From: Alcaligenaceae bacterium
GTDB taxonomy: Bacteria > Pseudomonadota > Gammaproteobacteria > Burkholderiales > Burkholderiaceae_B
Assembly: GCA_013205565.1 (NCBI GenBank)
Contig: JABMMM010000022.1
Span: forward strand, 1-35,085
Direction of reading: 5' to 3'
Length of the DNA: 35,085 bases
The notes beneath the pieces are model-generated. The model worked only from the letters and a program-made list of their open reading frames with translations. It did no database searches and was not told the DNA's origin. Shown one piece after another: positions 1-7,716 of the stretch (the first letter of the stretch is position 1; each line of letters begins with the position of its first letter). Both the position numbers and the translations under genes were made by a program.

Positions 1-85
1 GTGCGAGGATGGGCACTGCATTGAGCACCAGCGCCGACACGACGGCGACGCTTAACATCATTGCAGAGGGGGCAAAGCTTTTCAT
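1..85 (-). CDS. N-terminal fragment of an exported protein (signal peptide only)
   Basis: Reading the reverse strand from an ATG at 85 gives 28 codons to the window edge, beginning MKSFAPSAMMLSVAVVSALV and ending NAVPILA. This is a short basic start, a long hydrophobic core and small residues near the end, as in a Sec signal peptide or a first membrane segment. The rest of the gene lies outside the window, so no function can be given. It is divergent from the PPC-domain gene to its right and may share its upstream region. Confidence 0.55.
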   Translation of the reverse strand, partial: MKSFAPSAMMLSVAVVSALVLNAVPILA

Positions 86-176
86 GTGTGATCAATCAGA
101 GTTCATCTGATACCTTACCACGCACAGAGCGCGTCAAAAGTGAGGTGCAGCTCAATAAGTGATCGACGCCTTTGAG

Positions 177-205
177 TTGGCATTCAGGCGCCGATCCCCT
201 ATGAT
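177..205 (+). promoter_or_regulatory. Candidate sigma-70 promoter for the PPC-domain gene
   Basis: TTGGCA at 177-182 is followed by a 17-nt spacer and TATGAT at 200-205, a close match to the -35/-10 consensus at the optimal spacing. Transcription would start near 212. This places the ATG at 246 inside the transcript and argues against the in-frame upstream starts at 159 (GTG) and 201 (ATG). This is a sequence match only. Confidence 0.5.
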
Positions 206-245
206 TAGGCTCTTTGTCGCTTCACGACACCACGGGACAAGTCCG

Positions 246-1166
246 ATGCGAAGTATTCAACATCCGGGGCAGCCAAGCCTAGGGCGCGTTGCTGCACAGC
301 AGGTTGAGCTCAAGCCTTTCGACCTTGAACTTCCGGCACACATGACTTTGATGCAGTCAGTCGCGCAATCTATGCAAGGCCTACAGACGCAATGCGCGAC
401 GTTTCGCTTGTTTGGCGGGGGTTTTGAGCCGTTTTCGTATGTGATGCCTGCCTTAGCAAAAACATCTGAGCATGCGGTGTATTTCAGCGATACCTATCCA
501 GTTGAGGGCGCGGTTCGTCTTGAAACAGCTTGCGTGACATTTGGCCAGCGCGACGGCAAGCCTTGGTTGCACAGCCACGCGATCTGGCTTGAGGCCAGTG
601 GGCGCAGGCACTGCGGCCATTTGTTGCCCGATGATATTGAAGTAAGCGCCCCAATTCGCGCCCAAGGCGTGGCGGTGCGTGGTGCGACCTTCACGGTGTG
701 CCCTGATGCCGAAACTAATTTCACTTTGTTTGTGCCGCTAAAAAGTATGGCGCGGCCAAGTCAAACGATGGATGGTGTCACGGCTTTAGAAAGAATTTCT
801 ATCTCGGTACAAACGCCGCGCCGCAAAGGTTACGCGCTTCGTGTTGCACCCAACGTTGATATTTGCACAGCGTTAGAAAATTTTTGTCGCGAGCGTGGCA
901 TCACCCGTGCAAAGGTACAAGGCGGTGTGGGCAGTACGGTGGGCGCAGTATTTGACGATGGCCGCGTGGTCGAGCCATTCGTGACCGAACTACTCATACG
1001 CAGGGGTGAAATAATCACTGACGCAAACGGTCACCTGCAGGCGCAACTTGACGTGTCGATGGTCGATTACAAAGGGGGGGTGTCGGAAGGCCGACTTGCA
1101 CGGGGCCAAAACCCCGTGCTCGTCACTTTTGAATTGGCGCTTGAAGTCGTTGAACCTGAGTTCTAA
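246..1166 (+). CDS. Tandem PPC/DUF296-domain protein
   Basis: The 306-residue product appears to contain two PPC (plants and prokaryotes conserved, DUF296) domains. In the first (about residues 20-150) the putative metal-binding pattern is visible: HSH at 109-111 and a GHLLPD loop whose His is residue 125. The second (about 185-300) has a PPC-like core (VQGGVGSTVGAVFDDGR), but the equivalent histidines are absent. Single-domain PPC proteins of about 140 residues are the usual bacterial form; their biochemical role is poorly defined and no substrate can be named. The ATG at 246 is chosen because a good promoter overlaps the earlier in-frame starts. The gene converges on the outer-membrane protein gene 24 bp downstream. 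Confidence 0.7.
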   Translation: MRSIQHPGQPSLGRVAAQQVELKPFDLELPAHMTLMQSVAQSMQGLQTQCATFRLFGGGFEPFSYVMPALAKTSEHAVYFSDTYPVEGAVRLETACVTFGQRDGKPWLHSHAIWLEASGRRHCGHLLPDDIEVSAPIRAQGVAVRGATFTVCPDAETNFTLFVPLKSMARPSQTMDGVTALERISISVQTPRRKGYALRVAPNVDICTALENFCRERGITRAKVQGGVGSTVGAVFDDGRVVEPFVTELLIRRGEIITDANGHLQAQLDVSMVDYKGGVSEGRLARGQNPVLVTFELALEVVEPEF

Positions 1167-1190
1167 GCGCCAGGGCCTGAGCTCTGCCGT

Positions 1191-1970
1191 CTAAAATCTA
1201 AAAGTAAAACCTGCGGCTAAGCCGAACAGACTTTGATTAATCGTGATGCCGTCTGTCTTTTGGCGCATATACAGATTTTTAACGGAGATCGTCACGTCTC
1301 CCCACTCATAGGCGTGTCCGATACCGATCATCTGCTGTGTGGTGACTTCTACGTCGTCTTGAAGACCACCCACATCTAAATAAAATGGCACAAAATAATC
1401 AGAATTAGAGATGCGCATACGACCTTTCATGCCCACGATCGGAGTCGTTATCGAGCGAGTTTGTGACTTACCTGCAAGCACCGCGCCGTCTGTCGCATTG
1501 ATATCTGTTTTAACAAACTTGTTCATCACGCGTACGCCAAGCAGACCGTCTACGTAGACGTCATTTGTGTTGAACGCCGTGTAGGTTGCCGCCAAAGTGT
1601 AGATACCTTGCTCGACTGTTGTTTTTGACGTGAAACTTGAAGACCCCATGATTTCGGATTTTTGTTGATGAATCCTAGAAAAAACCCAGTCACCCATAGC
1701 ACCAACTTTGCCATTGTGGACTTCAGCCGTCAGCATGCCCGCAAAATTCAAATTTGCAATGAGATCTCGCGAACTGTAGTCAACCGAACCAAGTCTTGTC
1801 TGATCGTAGTAAGCATTGCCGCTCACGTTGGTGAGCCAGGTATAGGGCGAGATCGACCCGCGCCAGCCTTCTGACACCTGCGGAATCGCCACAACATTTT
1901 CTGCAGCTTGGGTGGGTAATACGGTCACCGGTGACACGAGCAGTGTCAAACAAATAAGTGCTTTTTTCAA
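1191..1970 (-). CDS. Outer-membrane beta-barrel protein
   Basis: The 259-residue product has a signal peptide (MKKALICLTLLVSPVTVLPT then QAAEN). It continues as alternating hydrophobic strands and polar turns and ends in FTFRF, the C-terminal aromatic signature recognised by the Bam machinery. Size and pattern fit a small 8-12 stranded barrel of the OmpW/OmpA-like class, but the exact family is not recognised. The start is a TTG at 1970, supported by GGAG six bases upstream (reverse strand, 1977-1980). It stands alone on the reverse strand, with SDR and Bug genes upstream in the same orientation. Transport or adhesion are both possible. Confidence 0.75.
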   Translation of the reverse strand: MKKALICLTLLVSPVTVLPTQAAENVVAIPQVSEGWRGSISPYTWLTNVSGNAYYDQTRLGSVDYSSRDLIANLNFAGMLTAEVHNGKVGAMGDWVFSRIHQQKSEIMGSSSFTSKTTVEQGIYTLAATYTAFNTNDVYVDGLLGVRVMNKFVKTDINATDGAVLAGKSQTRSITTPIVGMKGRMRISNSDYFVPFYLDVGGLQDDVEVTTQQMIGIGHAYEWGDVTISVKNLYMRQKTDGITINQSLFGLAAGFTFRF

Positions 1971-2052
1971 CTTTTTCTCCGAAGTCTTTTTTGCTTAAGC
2001 CACGCGTTTAACGAGACCTTGAAAACAACTAATTTTTAGTGCTTTTGGTCAA

Positions 2053-2889
2053 TCACGTTTCAACGTACAGTTGTGAAACATAGGATTTTGTGTGAGGTCC
2101 GCCATCAACGGTCAGCGCCGCACCATTAACATACGAGGCCCGAGGAGACGCTAAAAATACGACTACGTTAGCGATATCAACCGGTACCCCCCAGGTTTGA
2201 CCCGCTGGAACCGAAACGACTTCAAGTTTGTCACGGTTCGCGAGGGCCGTTTTGGCTTGCCACTGTCCGCCTGCAGCTTGGGTCTCCCATAAGCGCAAAC
2301 GGGCCTCAGATTTAACCACACCTGGAATCACACAGTTCACTCTGATGCCAAATTCTGCCAATTCTGTTGCTAAATCGACCGAAAACCGCACTTCTGCAGC
2401 CTTTGCAGGCCCTGTACAGCTTGAGCCAGGCGGAAAATTCCCCCGAATACCTGTGCGCCCCGAGATATTAATGATTGAGGCAAAGCTCGAGGTTTTAAGC
2501 AAGGGTAAGGCGCGTTGGGACACTCGAAACTGCGCAAAAAAGTTAAGCGCCATGCCATCTTGCAGGTCTTCCTCGGTCACTGTGGCAAACGGTTTGTAAA
2601 TGCCCGTGCCAGCGTTATTGACCAAAATATCGAGACGCCCAAAGCGTGCCTGAATGTGCGCAATTAACTTGTCGATATCTGCAAGCTTAGTGATATCAGC
2701 CTGCACGGCTTCTATCGAACCGCCATTTGCCGTCAGGCACGAGGCAACGGCTTCGTCTAGTTTGTGTTGGCGGCGCGCACAAATGACAACCTGCGCGCCT
2801 TCTTGCGCAAAGGCTTGTGCGGTGGCCAGGCCGATGCCTTCGCTGCCACCCGTAACACAAACGATTCGTCCTGCAAGTTCAAGGTTCAT
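2053..2889 (-). CDS. Short-chain dehydrogenase/reductase (SDR) with substituted catalytic Tyr
   Basis: This is a classical SDR of 278 residues. The NAD(P)-binding motif TGGSEGIG is at residues 13-20 and NNAG at 91-94; the catalytic-type Asn116, Ser143 and Lys163 are present. The expected YxxxK motif reads T-G-P-A-K, so the proton-donating Tyr is Thr159 (codon ACA at 2413-2415). The fold is clear, but normal SDR oxidoreductase chemistry is doubtful unless another residue, such as Cys158, contributes. It lies 44 bp downstream of the Bug receptor gene on the same strand and may be cotranscribed with it. The substrate is unknown. Confidence 0.8.
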   Translation of the reverse strand: MNLELAGRIVCVTGGSEGIGLATAQAFAQEGAQVVICARRQHKLDEAVASCLTANGGSIEAVQADITKLADIDKLIAHIQARFGRLDILVNNAGTGIYKPFATVTEEDLQDGMALNFFAQFRVSQRALPLLKTSSFASIINISGRTGIRGNFPPGSSCTGPAKAAEVRFSVDLATELAEFGIRVNCVIPGVVKSEARLRLWETQAAGGQWQAKTALANRDKLEVVSVPAGQTWGVPVDIANVVVFLASPRASYVNGAALTVDGGPHTKSYVSQLYVET

Positions 2890-2933
2890 CGCTTTTTCTG
2901 CCTTTTTTTAATTGGAGGAGGCTGCCGCGAAGC

Positions 2934-3926
2934 TTAGTCAACTTTGATGTTCAAACGACGAATAATGTCCCCAAAGCGTTTGATTTCACTCTTCGTGAAG
3001 GCTGCGAGTTGCTCGGGGGTTGAATATTCATACTCTGCACCTTGAGTCACGATTCCCTTTTGAATCTCGGGGCGCATCAAAACCCGTTTGGCCGCGGCAT
3101 TCATGAGATCGATCGTTTCTTTCGGAGTGCCAGCACGCGCGAACAAGGCAAACCACTGAGAAATTTCAATGTCTTTAAAGCCTGCCTCTGCAAACGTAGG
3201 AACATCAGGCATCGTGCTTGACCGCTTTGCACTTGCGACAGCAAGAACTTTAATTTTTCCGCCTTGATACAAGGCAGAGGCTGAGGCTACGCCCACAAAA
3301 GACAGTGCGATTTGACCCGCGACCACATCACCAATTGCAGGCGCATCGCCCTTGTAGGGCACGTGCACGATATCAAGACCAGAGGCCGCTTTAAACGCCT
3401 CGCCTGCAAGATGGCCCGTCGAGCCTACCCCACTGCTCGAAAACGCGAGCTTGCCTGGATTCTTTTTGCCATAGGCGATCAGCTCTGCCACGCTATTGAT
3501 TCCCAGACGCGGATCCACCGAGAGCGTGAGGGGTACAAAACCAATCATACTGATCGGTGCAAAATCTTTAACCGCGTCATAGGGCGTGTTGGGATACAGC
3601 GTGGGGTTGGTGCCATGCGTGGCGCTGTTGCCCGTCAACACGGCGTAGCCATCTGGCGCCGCTTTAGCGACATACGTTGCCCCCACAATCCCATTGGCGC
3701 CGGTTTTGTTTTCGGCAACAATCACGCCTTTGAGTTCGGTTGCCATGTGCTGTGCCATCAGCCGGGTCAAGTAGTCGTTTGCGCCACCCGCAGCAAAGGG
3801 CGAGATAAATTGAATCGGCTTGTCCGGAAACGCAGCGTTCGCCTGGCCTGAAACAAGCACCAGTCCCAACGCTAAACCTGCGCAAGTCGCGATTTTTTTT
3901 AAGAAAGTGAAAGAGCCGTGAGTCAT
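2934..3926 (-). CDS. Bug-family tripartite tricarboxylate transporter substrate-binding protein
   Basis: The 330-residue periplasmic receptor has a signal peptide ending about at GQANA. Family hallmarks include the start of the mature protein (FPDKPIQFISPFAAGG), the ligand-loop PDGYAVLTGN and VPYKGDAPA. These receptors deliver carboxylates to TctA/TctB membrane subunits, but no tctAB genes are nearby. This is the usual orphan arrangement of the large Bug families in Alcaligenaceae. The start is supported by AGGAG six bases upstream (3933-3937). The ligand cannot be read from sequence; the adjacent SDR may act on it. Confidence 0.9.
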   Translation of the reverse strand: MTHGSFTFLKKIATCAGLALGLVLVSGQANAAFPDKPIQFISPFAAGGANDYLTRLMAQHMATELKGVIVAENKTGANGIVGATYVAKAAPDGYAVLTGNSATHGTNPTLYPNTPYDAVKDFAPISMIGFVPLTLSVDPRLGINSVAELIAYGKKNPGKLAFSSSGVGSTGHLAGEAFKAASGLDIVHVPYKGDAPAIGDVVAGQIALSFVGVASASALYQGGKIKVLAVASAKRSSTMPDVPTFAEAGFKDIEISQWFALFARAGTPKETIDLMNAAAKRVLMRPEIQKGIVTQGAEYEYSTPEQLAAFTKSEIKRFGDIIRRLNIKVD

Positions 3927-3989
3927 AGGAGTCTCCTGAAATTTGCGTGCGCTTGAGCACAGCTATTGTTTTGCTTGGAATAAAGTGGA

Positions 3990-4020
3990 AGTGTAAGCAT
4001 TTTTGGGCTATGACTGACAA
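3990..4020 (-). promoter_or_regulatory. Weak sigma-70-like promoter candidate for the Bug gene
   Basis: On the reverse strand TTGTCA (4015-4020) and TACACT (3990-3995) are separated by 19 nt, two longer than ideal. It lies in the 260-bp divergent gap (3927-4186), the longest gene-free stretch in the window. I saw no other convincing structure in that gap. Confidence 0.25.
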
Positions 4021-4186
4021 TTTGGCTTGAACGGCGGGATTTCATGCGTGACTCTTGTCTGATATTCCACATAACGGACTTTATCGCTGGCACGGTCAAG
4101 GTCTACAGAGCCGCCATCGCTTAGGATAGCGGGCACGAACACCCATTGTTTTTAGCTTGTTTGCCTTGTACACACGGATCCGCACG

Positions 4187-5131
4187 ATGCAGCCACTCGC
4201 AGTCAACTCTCACTCCATCGTTGAGCGCGCCCGAATTGCGCTGGCCTTAAATCGCACGCCCGGCTACCACTTTTGCGGTAACTTTTTTAATTTACTGTTC
4301 GACGATGTGGATCAGCAGCACTCTGTCCTGCATATGGATGCTGCCCCTCAAAGCGCGGATCAAGACGGTCAACTCAGTCTGACCGCGTTCGCAATGTTGG
4401 CCGATATGGGCTTAGCAACGGGCATCCGTTTTGGCTTGGATCAGTCAACGCGCTTGGCAACGGTTGCGATCAGTTTGCAAATGACTGGAGCCCCGCGAAC
4501 GGGGCGGCTGTCTGCGGCGAGTCAGTCGCAGGGTTTTATTCAAGGCGTTCAGGGTAAACAAGGCCTGAGTCAAACGCGTATCACAGCCAACAAAGAATTG
4601 GTCTGTATCGGGCAGGGCGCTTTTATGATCCTGCCAGTGCCGGGCGGAAAAGCGCTTGCTCCGATTCCTTGGGTGGGCCGCACTCCCCCCCAAAATCCGC
4701 AGTTAGACTTAACCACGCTCACCGAGGACGAGGCCTCGGTGCTTGCGCGCGTAGAACAAGCCGTTAAGCGCTGCACGACAGAGGGTGGAGACTTTGTGAC
4801 ACGTTTTTTAGGCTTGTATTTTGAGCAGCGGTCGGATGGTGCCTTCGTACAAATTGAAAACGGTGCACATATCGCCAATCGTGTGAAGCATGTTCAAGGC
4901 GGTATTGTGTTGGCCCTTGGCATGGAAACGGCCGCGGCCGCGTTGGGCGCTGAATGGTGGCTTTCAGGCGTGACAGCCACCTACATCAGCCCGGGAGAAG
5001 GCGAGACTATTTCGGCCACCTCAAGCATTATTCATCGCGGACGCATGACGGCGGTGGTTCGTACCCAGGTGTTAAACAGCACAGGGCGACAAGTCTTAGA
5101 GGTTTTAACGACCCATGCGCGTCGGGTTTAA
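4187..5131 (+). CDS. Double-hotdog thioesterase-like protein
   Basis: The 314-residue product appears to contain two hotdog-fold halves. Each has the central-helix pattern of PaaI-type acyl-CoA thioesterases: LSLTAFAMLADMGLATGI in the N-terminal half and HVQGGIVLALGMETAAAAL in the C-terminal half. The middle (about residues 150-190) is a Pro-rich linker. Such proteins usually hydrolyse acyl-CoA or act as dehydratases, but the acyl chain cannot be predicted. The ATG at 4187 is preferred to an upstream TTG because only ten residues would be added and the domain alignment does not need them. The stop codon lies in a tandem 14-bp repeat. It is divergent from the Bug gene and convergent with the acyltransferase gene. 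Confidence 0.65.
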   Translation: MQPLAVNSHSIVERARIALALNRTPGYHFCGNFFNLLFDDVDQQHSVLHMDAAPQSADQDGQLSLTAFAMLADMGLATGIRFGLDQSTRLATVAISLQMTGAPRTGRLSAASQSQGFIQGVQGKQGLSQTRITANKELVCIGQGAFMILPVPGGKALAPIPWVGRTPPQNPQLDLTTLTEDEASVLARVEQAVKRCTTEGGDFVTRFLGLYFEQRSDGAFVQIENGAHIANRVKHVQGGIVLALGMETAAAALGAEWWLSGVTATYISPGEGETISATSSIIHRGRMTAVVRTQVLNSTGRQVLEVLTTHARRV

Positions 5132-5169
5132 GTTAGCGGGCTTAAGTTAGCGGGCTTAAGTTAGCGGGC
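5128..5169. repeat. Three perfect tandem copies of a 14-bp unit across a stop codon
   Basis: The unit TTAAGTTAGCGGGC occurs three times head to tail (5128-5141, 5142-5155, 5156-5169), followed by a degenerate fourth start (TTCGTTAGG). The first copy contains the TAA stop of the thioesterase-like gene. It sits between two convergent genes. Confidence 0.95.
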
Positions 5170-5196
5170 TTCGTTAGGAGCGCGTAAGCGACGGGT

Positions 5197-6087
5197 TTAC
5201 GTTTGCTCAAGAGTCTTGGCATTCTGACTTTTAGCGCGGGGCTCTTTATAGCGGTTGTAACCCCATAAATATTGCTCGGGCATTTGCGCAATCATGGCTT
5301 GCATTTCTTGATTGATGATGCTTGCAGCGGCGACCGCGTCTTCAGGCAACGCGTATTCAAGTTTTTTGTGCAGTAGCGTGTAACCTTTTCCTAGGCCGTT
5401 ACGCTTTGCCCCAAGTATAAAAATCGTCGCACCTGAAAGCTGCTGTAGGCGTTGCACCAAAGTCATCGTATAGGCGGGTTTGCCAAAAAACGGCGCCCAA
5501 ACGCCTTCGCCTTCGACCGGTACCTGATCGGGCAAAATTCCGATCGTATGACCGCGCAGTAAAGTTTTTACGAGAGTACGCACGCCAAGTTGATTCGCTG
5601 GCGCCATCGTCAATTGTGTACGTGTGCGCATCTGGATGATCCAGTCTTGCAGCCACGCATAACGAGGTGGTCTAAAGAGCACCGTCGAGCGGTAATGGCT
5701 GCTGTACACGGGCCCAAGCAGCTCAAAACAGCCGGCGTGTGGAGACAATAAAATCACGCCTTTTTTTAACGCAAGGGCCTCGTCGAATTGCTGCCAGTTG
5801 TCGCAGGCGACTTGGGCGTTTAAAAAAGCGTCGTCTCGTCGGGTCCACCAAAAGGGCATCTCATAAATCAATTGCCCCGAACTTAGCATCGCCGCTCTTA
5901 AGGTTTGCGCGTCTGAGTCAGGAAACGCTTGCTTAAGGTTTTGCGCCGCCCGGTTTTTATAGCTGCTAGGCAAGCGCCAGGCAAGCCAACCCGCACACCA
6001 ACCGAGCGTTTGCACGGCTACCAGCGGCAAAGCCCCGAGGGCTTTGAACAGCGCTGTGAGCAATACCGGTACAATTTTTTTGAGCAT
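5197..6087 (-). CDS. LpxL/HtrB-family lipid A (Kdo2-lipid IVA) acyltransferase
   Basis: The 296-residue product belongs to the lysophospholipid acyltransferase superfamily in its LpxL/LpxM branch. The catalytic HX4(D/E) motif is visible as HAGCFE (His117, Glu122), followed by VLFRPPR and GILPDQVP as in lauroyl/myristoyl transferases. The hydrophobic N-terminus (residues 5-40) would anchor it on the inner face of the inner membrane, where secondary acyl chains are added to lipid A. Length is normal. The chain-length preference and the choice between LpxL and LpxM cannot be settled, so no symbol is given. It is divergent from the PLP-enzyme gene 48 bp away. Confidence 0.85.
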   Translation of the reverse strand: MLKKIVPVLLTALFKALGALPLVAVQTLGWCAGWLAWRLPSSYKNRAAQNLKQAFPDSDAQTLRAAMLSSGQLIYEMPFWWTRRDDAFLNAQVACDNWQQFDEALALKKGVILLSPHAGCFELLGPVYSSHYRSTVLFRPPRYAWLQDWIIQMRTRTQLTMAPANQLGVRTLVKTLLRGHTIGILPDQVPVEGEGVWAPFFGKPAYTMTLVQRLQQLSGATIFILGAKRNGLGKGYTLLHKKLEYALPEDAVAAASIINQEMQAMIAQMPEQYLWGYNRYKEPRAKSQNAKTLEQT

Positions 6088-6135
6088 AACGCTTAGAATA
6101 ACAAAAATTAATCCTAGCCAAAGTTGATACGACCG

Positions 6136-7266
6136 ATGAAACTGACAGAGTTAATGACGCCCGTGGCGCTGATTGACGTGCCCCGCATGCAACACAATAT
6201 CGAACGGATGCAAACTTACGTTAGCAAACACGGCGCCAGCTTTCGACCACACGTTAAAACTTCAAAATGTGTTGACGCGACGCGCGCGCAGCTTAAAGCG
6301 GGGGCCCAGGGCATCACCGTATCCACCCTAAAAGAAGCCGAGCAATTTTTTGCAGCGGGCTTTCGCGATATTTTGTACGCGGTCGGCCTGGCCCCCAATA
6401 AACTGGTCGGCGCCGCCGCGTTGCTGCGTCAGGGGTGCGATTTAAAAGTCTTGACCGACAGCGTGCAATCTGCGCAAGCGATTGCTGCATACGGTACACA
6501 ACACGGTCTGAGTTTTAAAGTCTTGATCGAAATCGACACCGACGACCACCGTTCAGGCATTAAGCCTGCTTCTGCTCAATTACTCGAAGTCGCCCGGGCT
6601 TTAACCGCACCTGCCTGTGAGCTTGTAGGCGTGTTAACGCACGCGGGCTCAAGCTACGATCTCAACACCCCAGAGGCTTTAATCGCCCTCGCAGAGCAAG
6701 AGCGCTCGGGCTGTGTACGCGCCGCCGAACGCTTGCGCCAAGCCGGTTTTACTTGCCCAAGCGTCAGTATTGGTTCGACCCCCACCGCGCTCTGTGCACA
6801 AAACTTAGACGGTGTGACTGAAGTGCGTGCAGGCGTATATATCTTTTTTGATTTGGTCATGCACAACGTAGGCGTTTGCGCGCTCAACGAAATTGCGCTC
6901 AGTGTGCTGACGACCGTGATCGGTCACCAAGAAGAAAAGGGCTGGGCAATCGTGGACGCTGGCTGGATGGCGATGAGCCGTGATCGCGGCACACAAAAGC
7001 AAACGCAGGATTTTGGCTATGGCCAAGTGTGTGATCTAAACGCAGTGGCGCTTGAAGGCTACACCATTAGTGGCGCCAATCAAGAACACGGTATCGTGTC
7101 GCGTGCCGCAGAGCCCGATCTGGCGATTGCCAAGCGGTTTCCGATCGGGACGCAACTCAGGATTTTGCCCAACCACGCTTGCGCCACCGGCGCGCAGTTT
7201 CCTGAATATCACGCGCTTGACCACGAGGGTAACAGCACCACCTGGAGCCGTTTTTACGGTTGGTAA
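6136..7266 (+). CDS. D-threonine aldolase / D-serine dehydratase-type PLP enzyme (DSD1 family)
   Basis: The 376-residue fold-type III (alanine racemase-like) enzyme binds pyridoxal phosphate through Lys41 in the motif FRPHVKTSKC. A C-terminal His-x-Cys pair (H347, C349, in NHACATG) matches the metal site of eukaryote-type D-serine dehydratases and metal-dependent D-threonine aldolases. Expected activity is cleavage of D-threonine to glycine and acetaldehyde, or dehydration of D-serine; the two cannot be separated by eye. The ATG at 6136 is chosen over a TTG four codons earlier. It is not obviously cotranscribed with either neighbour. Confidence 0.85.
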   Translation: MKLTELMTPVALIDVPRMQHNIERMQTYVSKHGASFRPHVKTSKCVDATRAQLKAGAQGITVSTLKEAEQFFAAGFRDILYAVGLAPNKLVGAAALLRQGCDLKVLTDSVQSAQAIAAYGTQHGLSFKVLIEIDTDDHRSGIKPASAQLLEVARALTAPACELVGVLTHAGSSYDLNTPEALIALAEQERSGCVRAAERLRQAGFTCPSVSIGSTPTALCAQNLDGVTEVRAGVYIFFDLVMHNVGVCALNEIALSVLTTVIGHQEEKGWAIVDAGWMAMSRDRGTQKQTQDFGYGQVCDLNAVALEGYTISGANQEHGIVSRAAEPDLAIAKRFPIGTQLRILPNHACATGAQFPEYHALDHEGNSTTWSRFYGW

Positions 7267-7338
7267 CAGACAGCTCTTAAAAAATTGGCTCGACCTTTTT
7301 TTGTTAGGTTAGATTTAGCTATTGCGATGATTGCGGAT

Positions 7339-7355
7339 TGAAGCGCTGTGCTTCA
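7339..7355. promoter_or_regulatory. Inverted repeat in the leader of the tad operon
   Basis: TGAAGC-N5-GCTTCA forms a perfect 6-bp stem with a 5-nt loop. It is 44 bp upstream of the pilin ATG, in the only sizeable gap (7267-7398) before the operon, so an operator or a 5' leader hairpin is possible. No T-run follows it, so it is not an intrinsic terminator. The pilin has a good ribosome-binding site (AGAGGT, about 5 nt before its ATG). Confidence 0.4.
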
Positions 7356-7398
7356 GGGGGCACACTGCGCGCTTGTCTAATTTAGCAAGAGGTCTCGC

Positions 7399-7716
7399 AT
7401 GTCAGCCCCATTTTCACCTAAACGTTTTAAAACGAAAACCAGCCATCAAACGCCTTGCTTGACGCGACAGTTAGGGCAAGGAATGACCGAATACATCATT
7501 ATTGTTGCCTTGGTTGCGGTGGCTGCGATCGCTGTGTATCAATATTTAGGTCAAGTCTTAAGGGCACAAACCGCAGCGGTCGCCAAAGAGTTGGCGGGTG
7601 AAGACGGCTCAGAGCAATCGCGCAGCGCGCAAAGTGCTGCTCAGGCCGCCGCGACTCAAGCCGCAGCAAAATCCTTAAAAGATTTCACCGGTAACGCCCA
7701 AGGGTCTGCGCGGTGA
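7399..7716 (+). CDS. flp: Flp-type type IVb pilin (long form)
   Basis: The 105-residue product carries a class III prepilin signal. The leader ends at Gly26, and the mature protein would start QGMTEY with Glu31 at +5 and Tyr32 at +6, followed by the hydrophobic stretch IIIVALVAVAAIAVY. This is the processing motif for a TadV/CpaA-type prepilin peptidase. Flp pilins are usually 50-70 residues in total. Here an extra tail of about 45 residues rich in Ala, Gln and Ser follows the membrane helix. It is first in the operon, the usual place for the major pilin. Alternatively it could be a TadE-like minor pilin. Confidence 0.8.
   Translation: MSAPFSPKRFKTKTSHQTPCLTRQLGQGMTEYIIIVALVAVAAIAVYQYLGQVLRAQTAAVAKELAGEDGSEQSRSAQSAAQAAATQAAAKSLKDFTGNAQGSAR

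Noticed and set aside
7359-7372. GG-N10-GC spacing resembling a sigma-54 promoter before the pilin gene
   Set aside because: The -24 side reads GGCAC, but the -12 side lacks the TT before GC, so it matches only the invariant dinucleotides. Chance is likely in GC-rich DNA.
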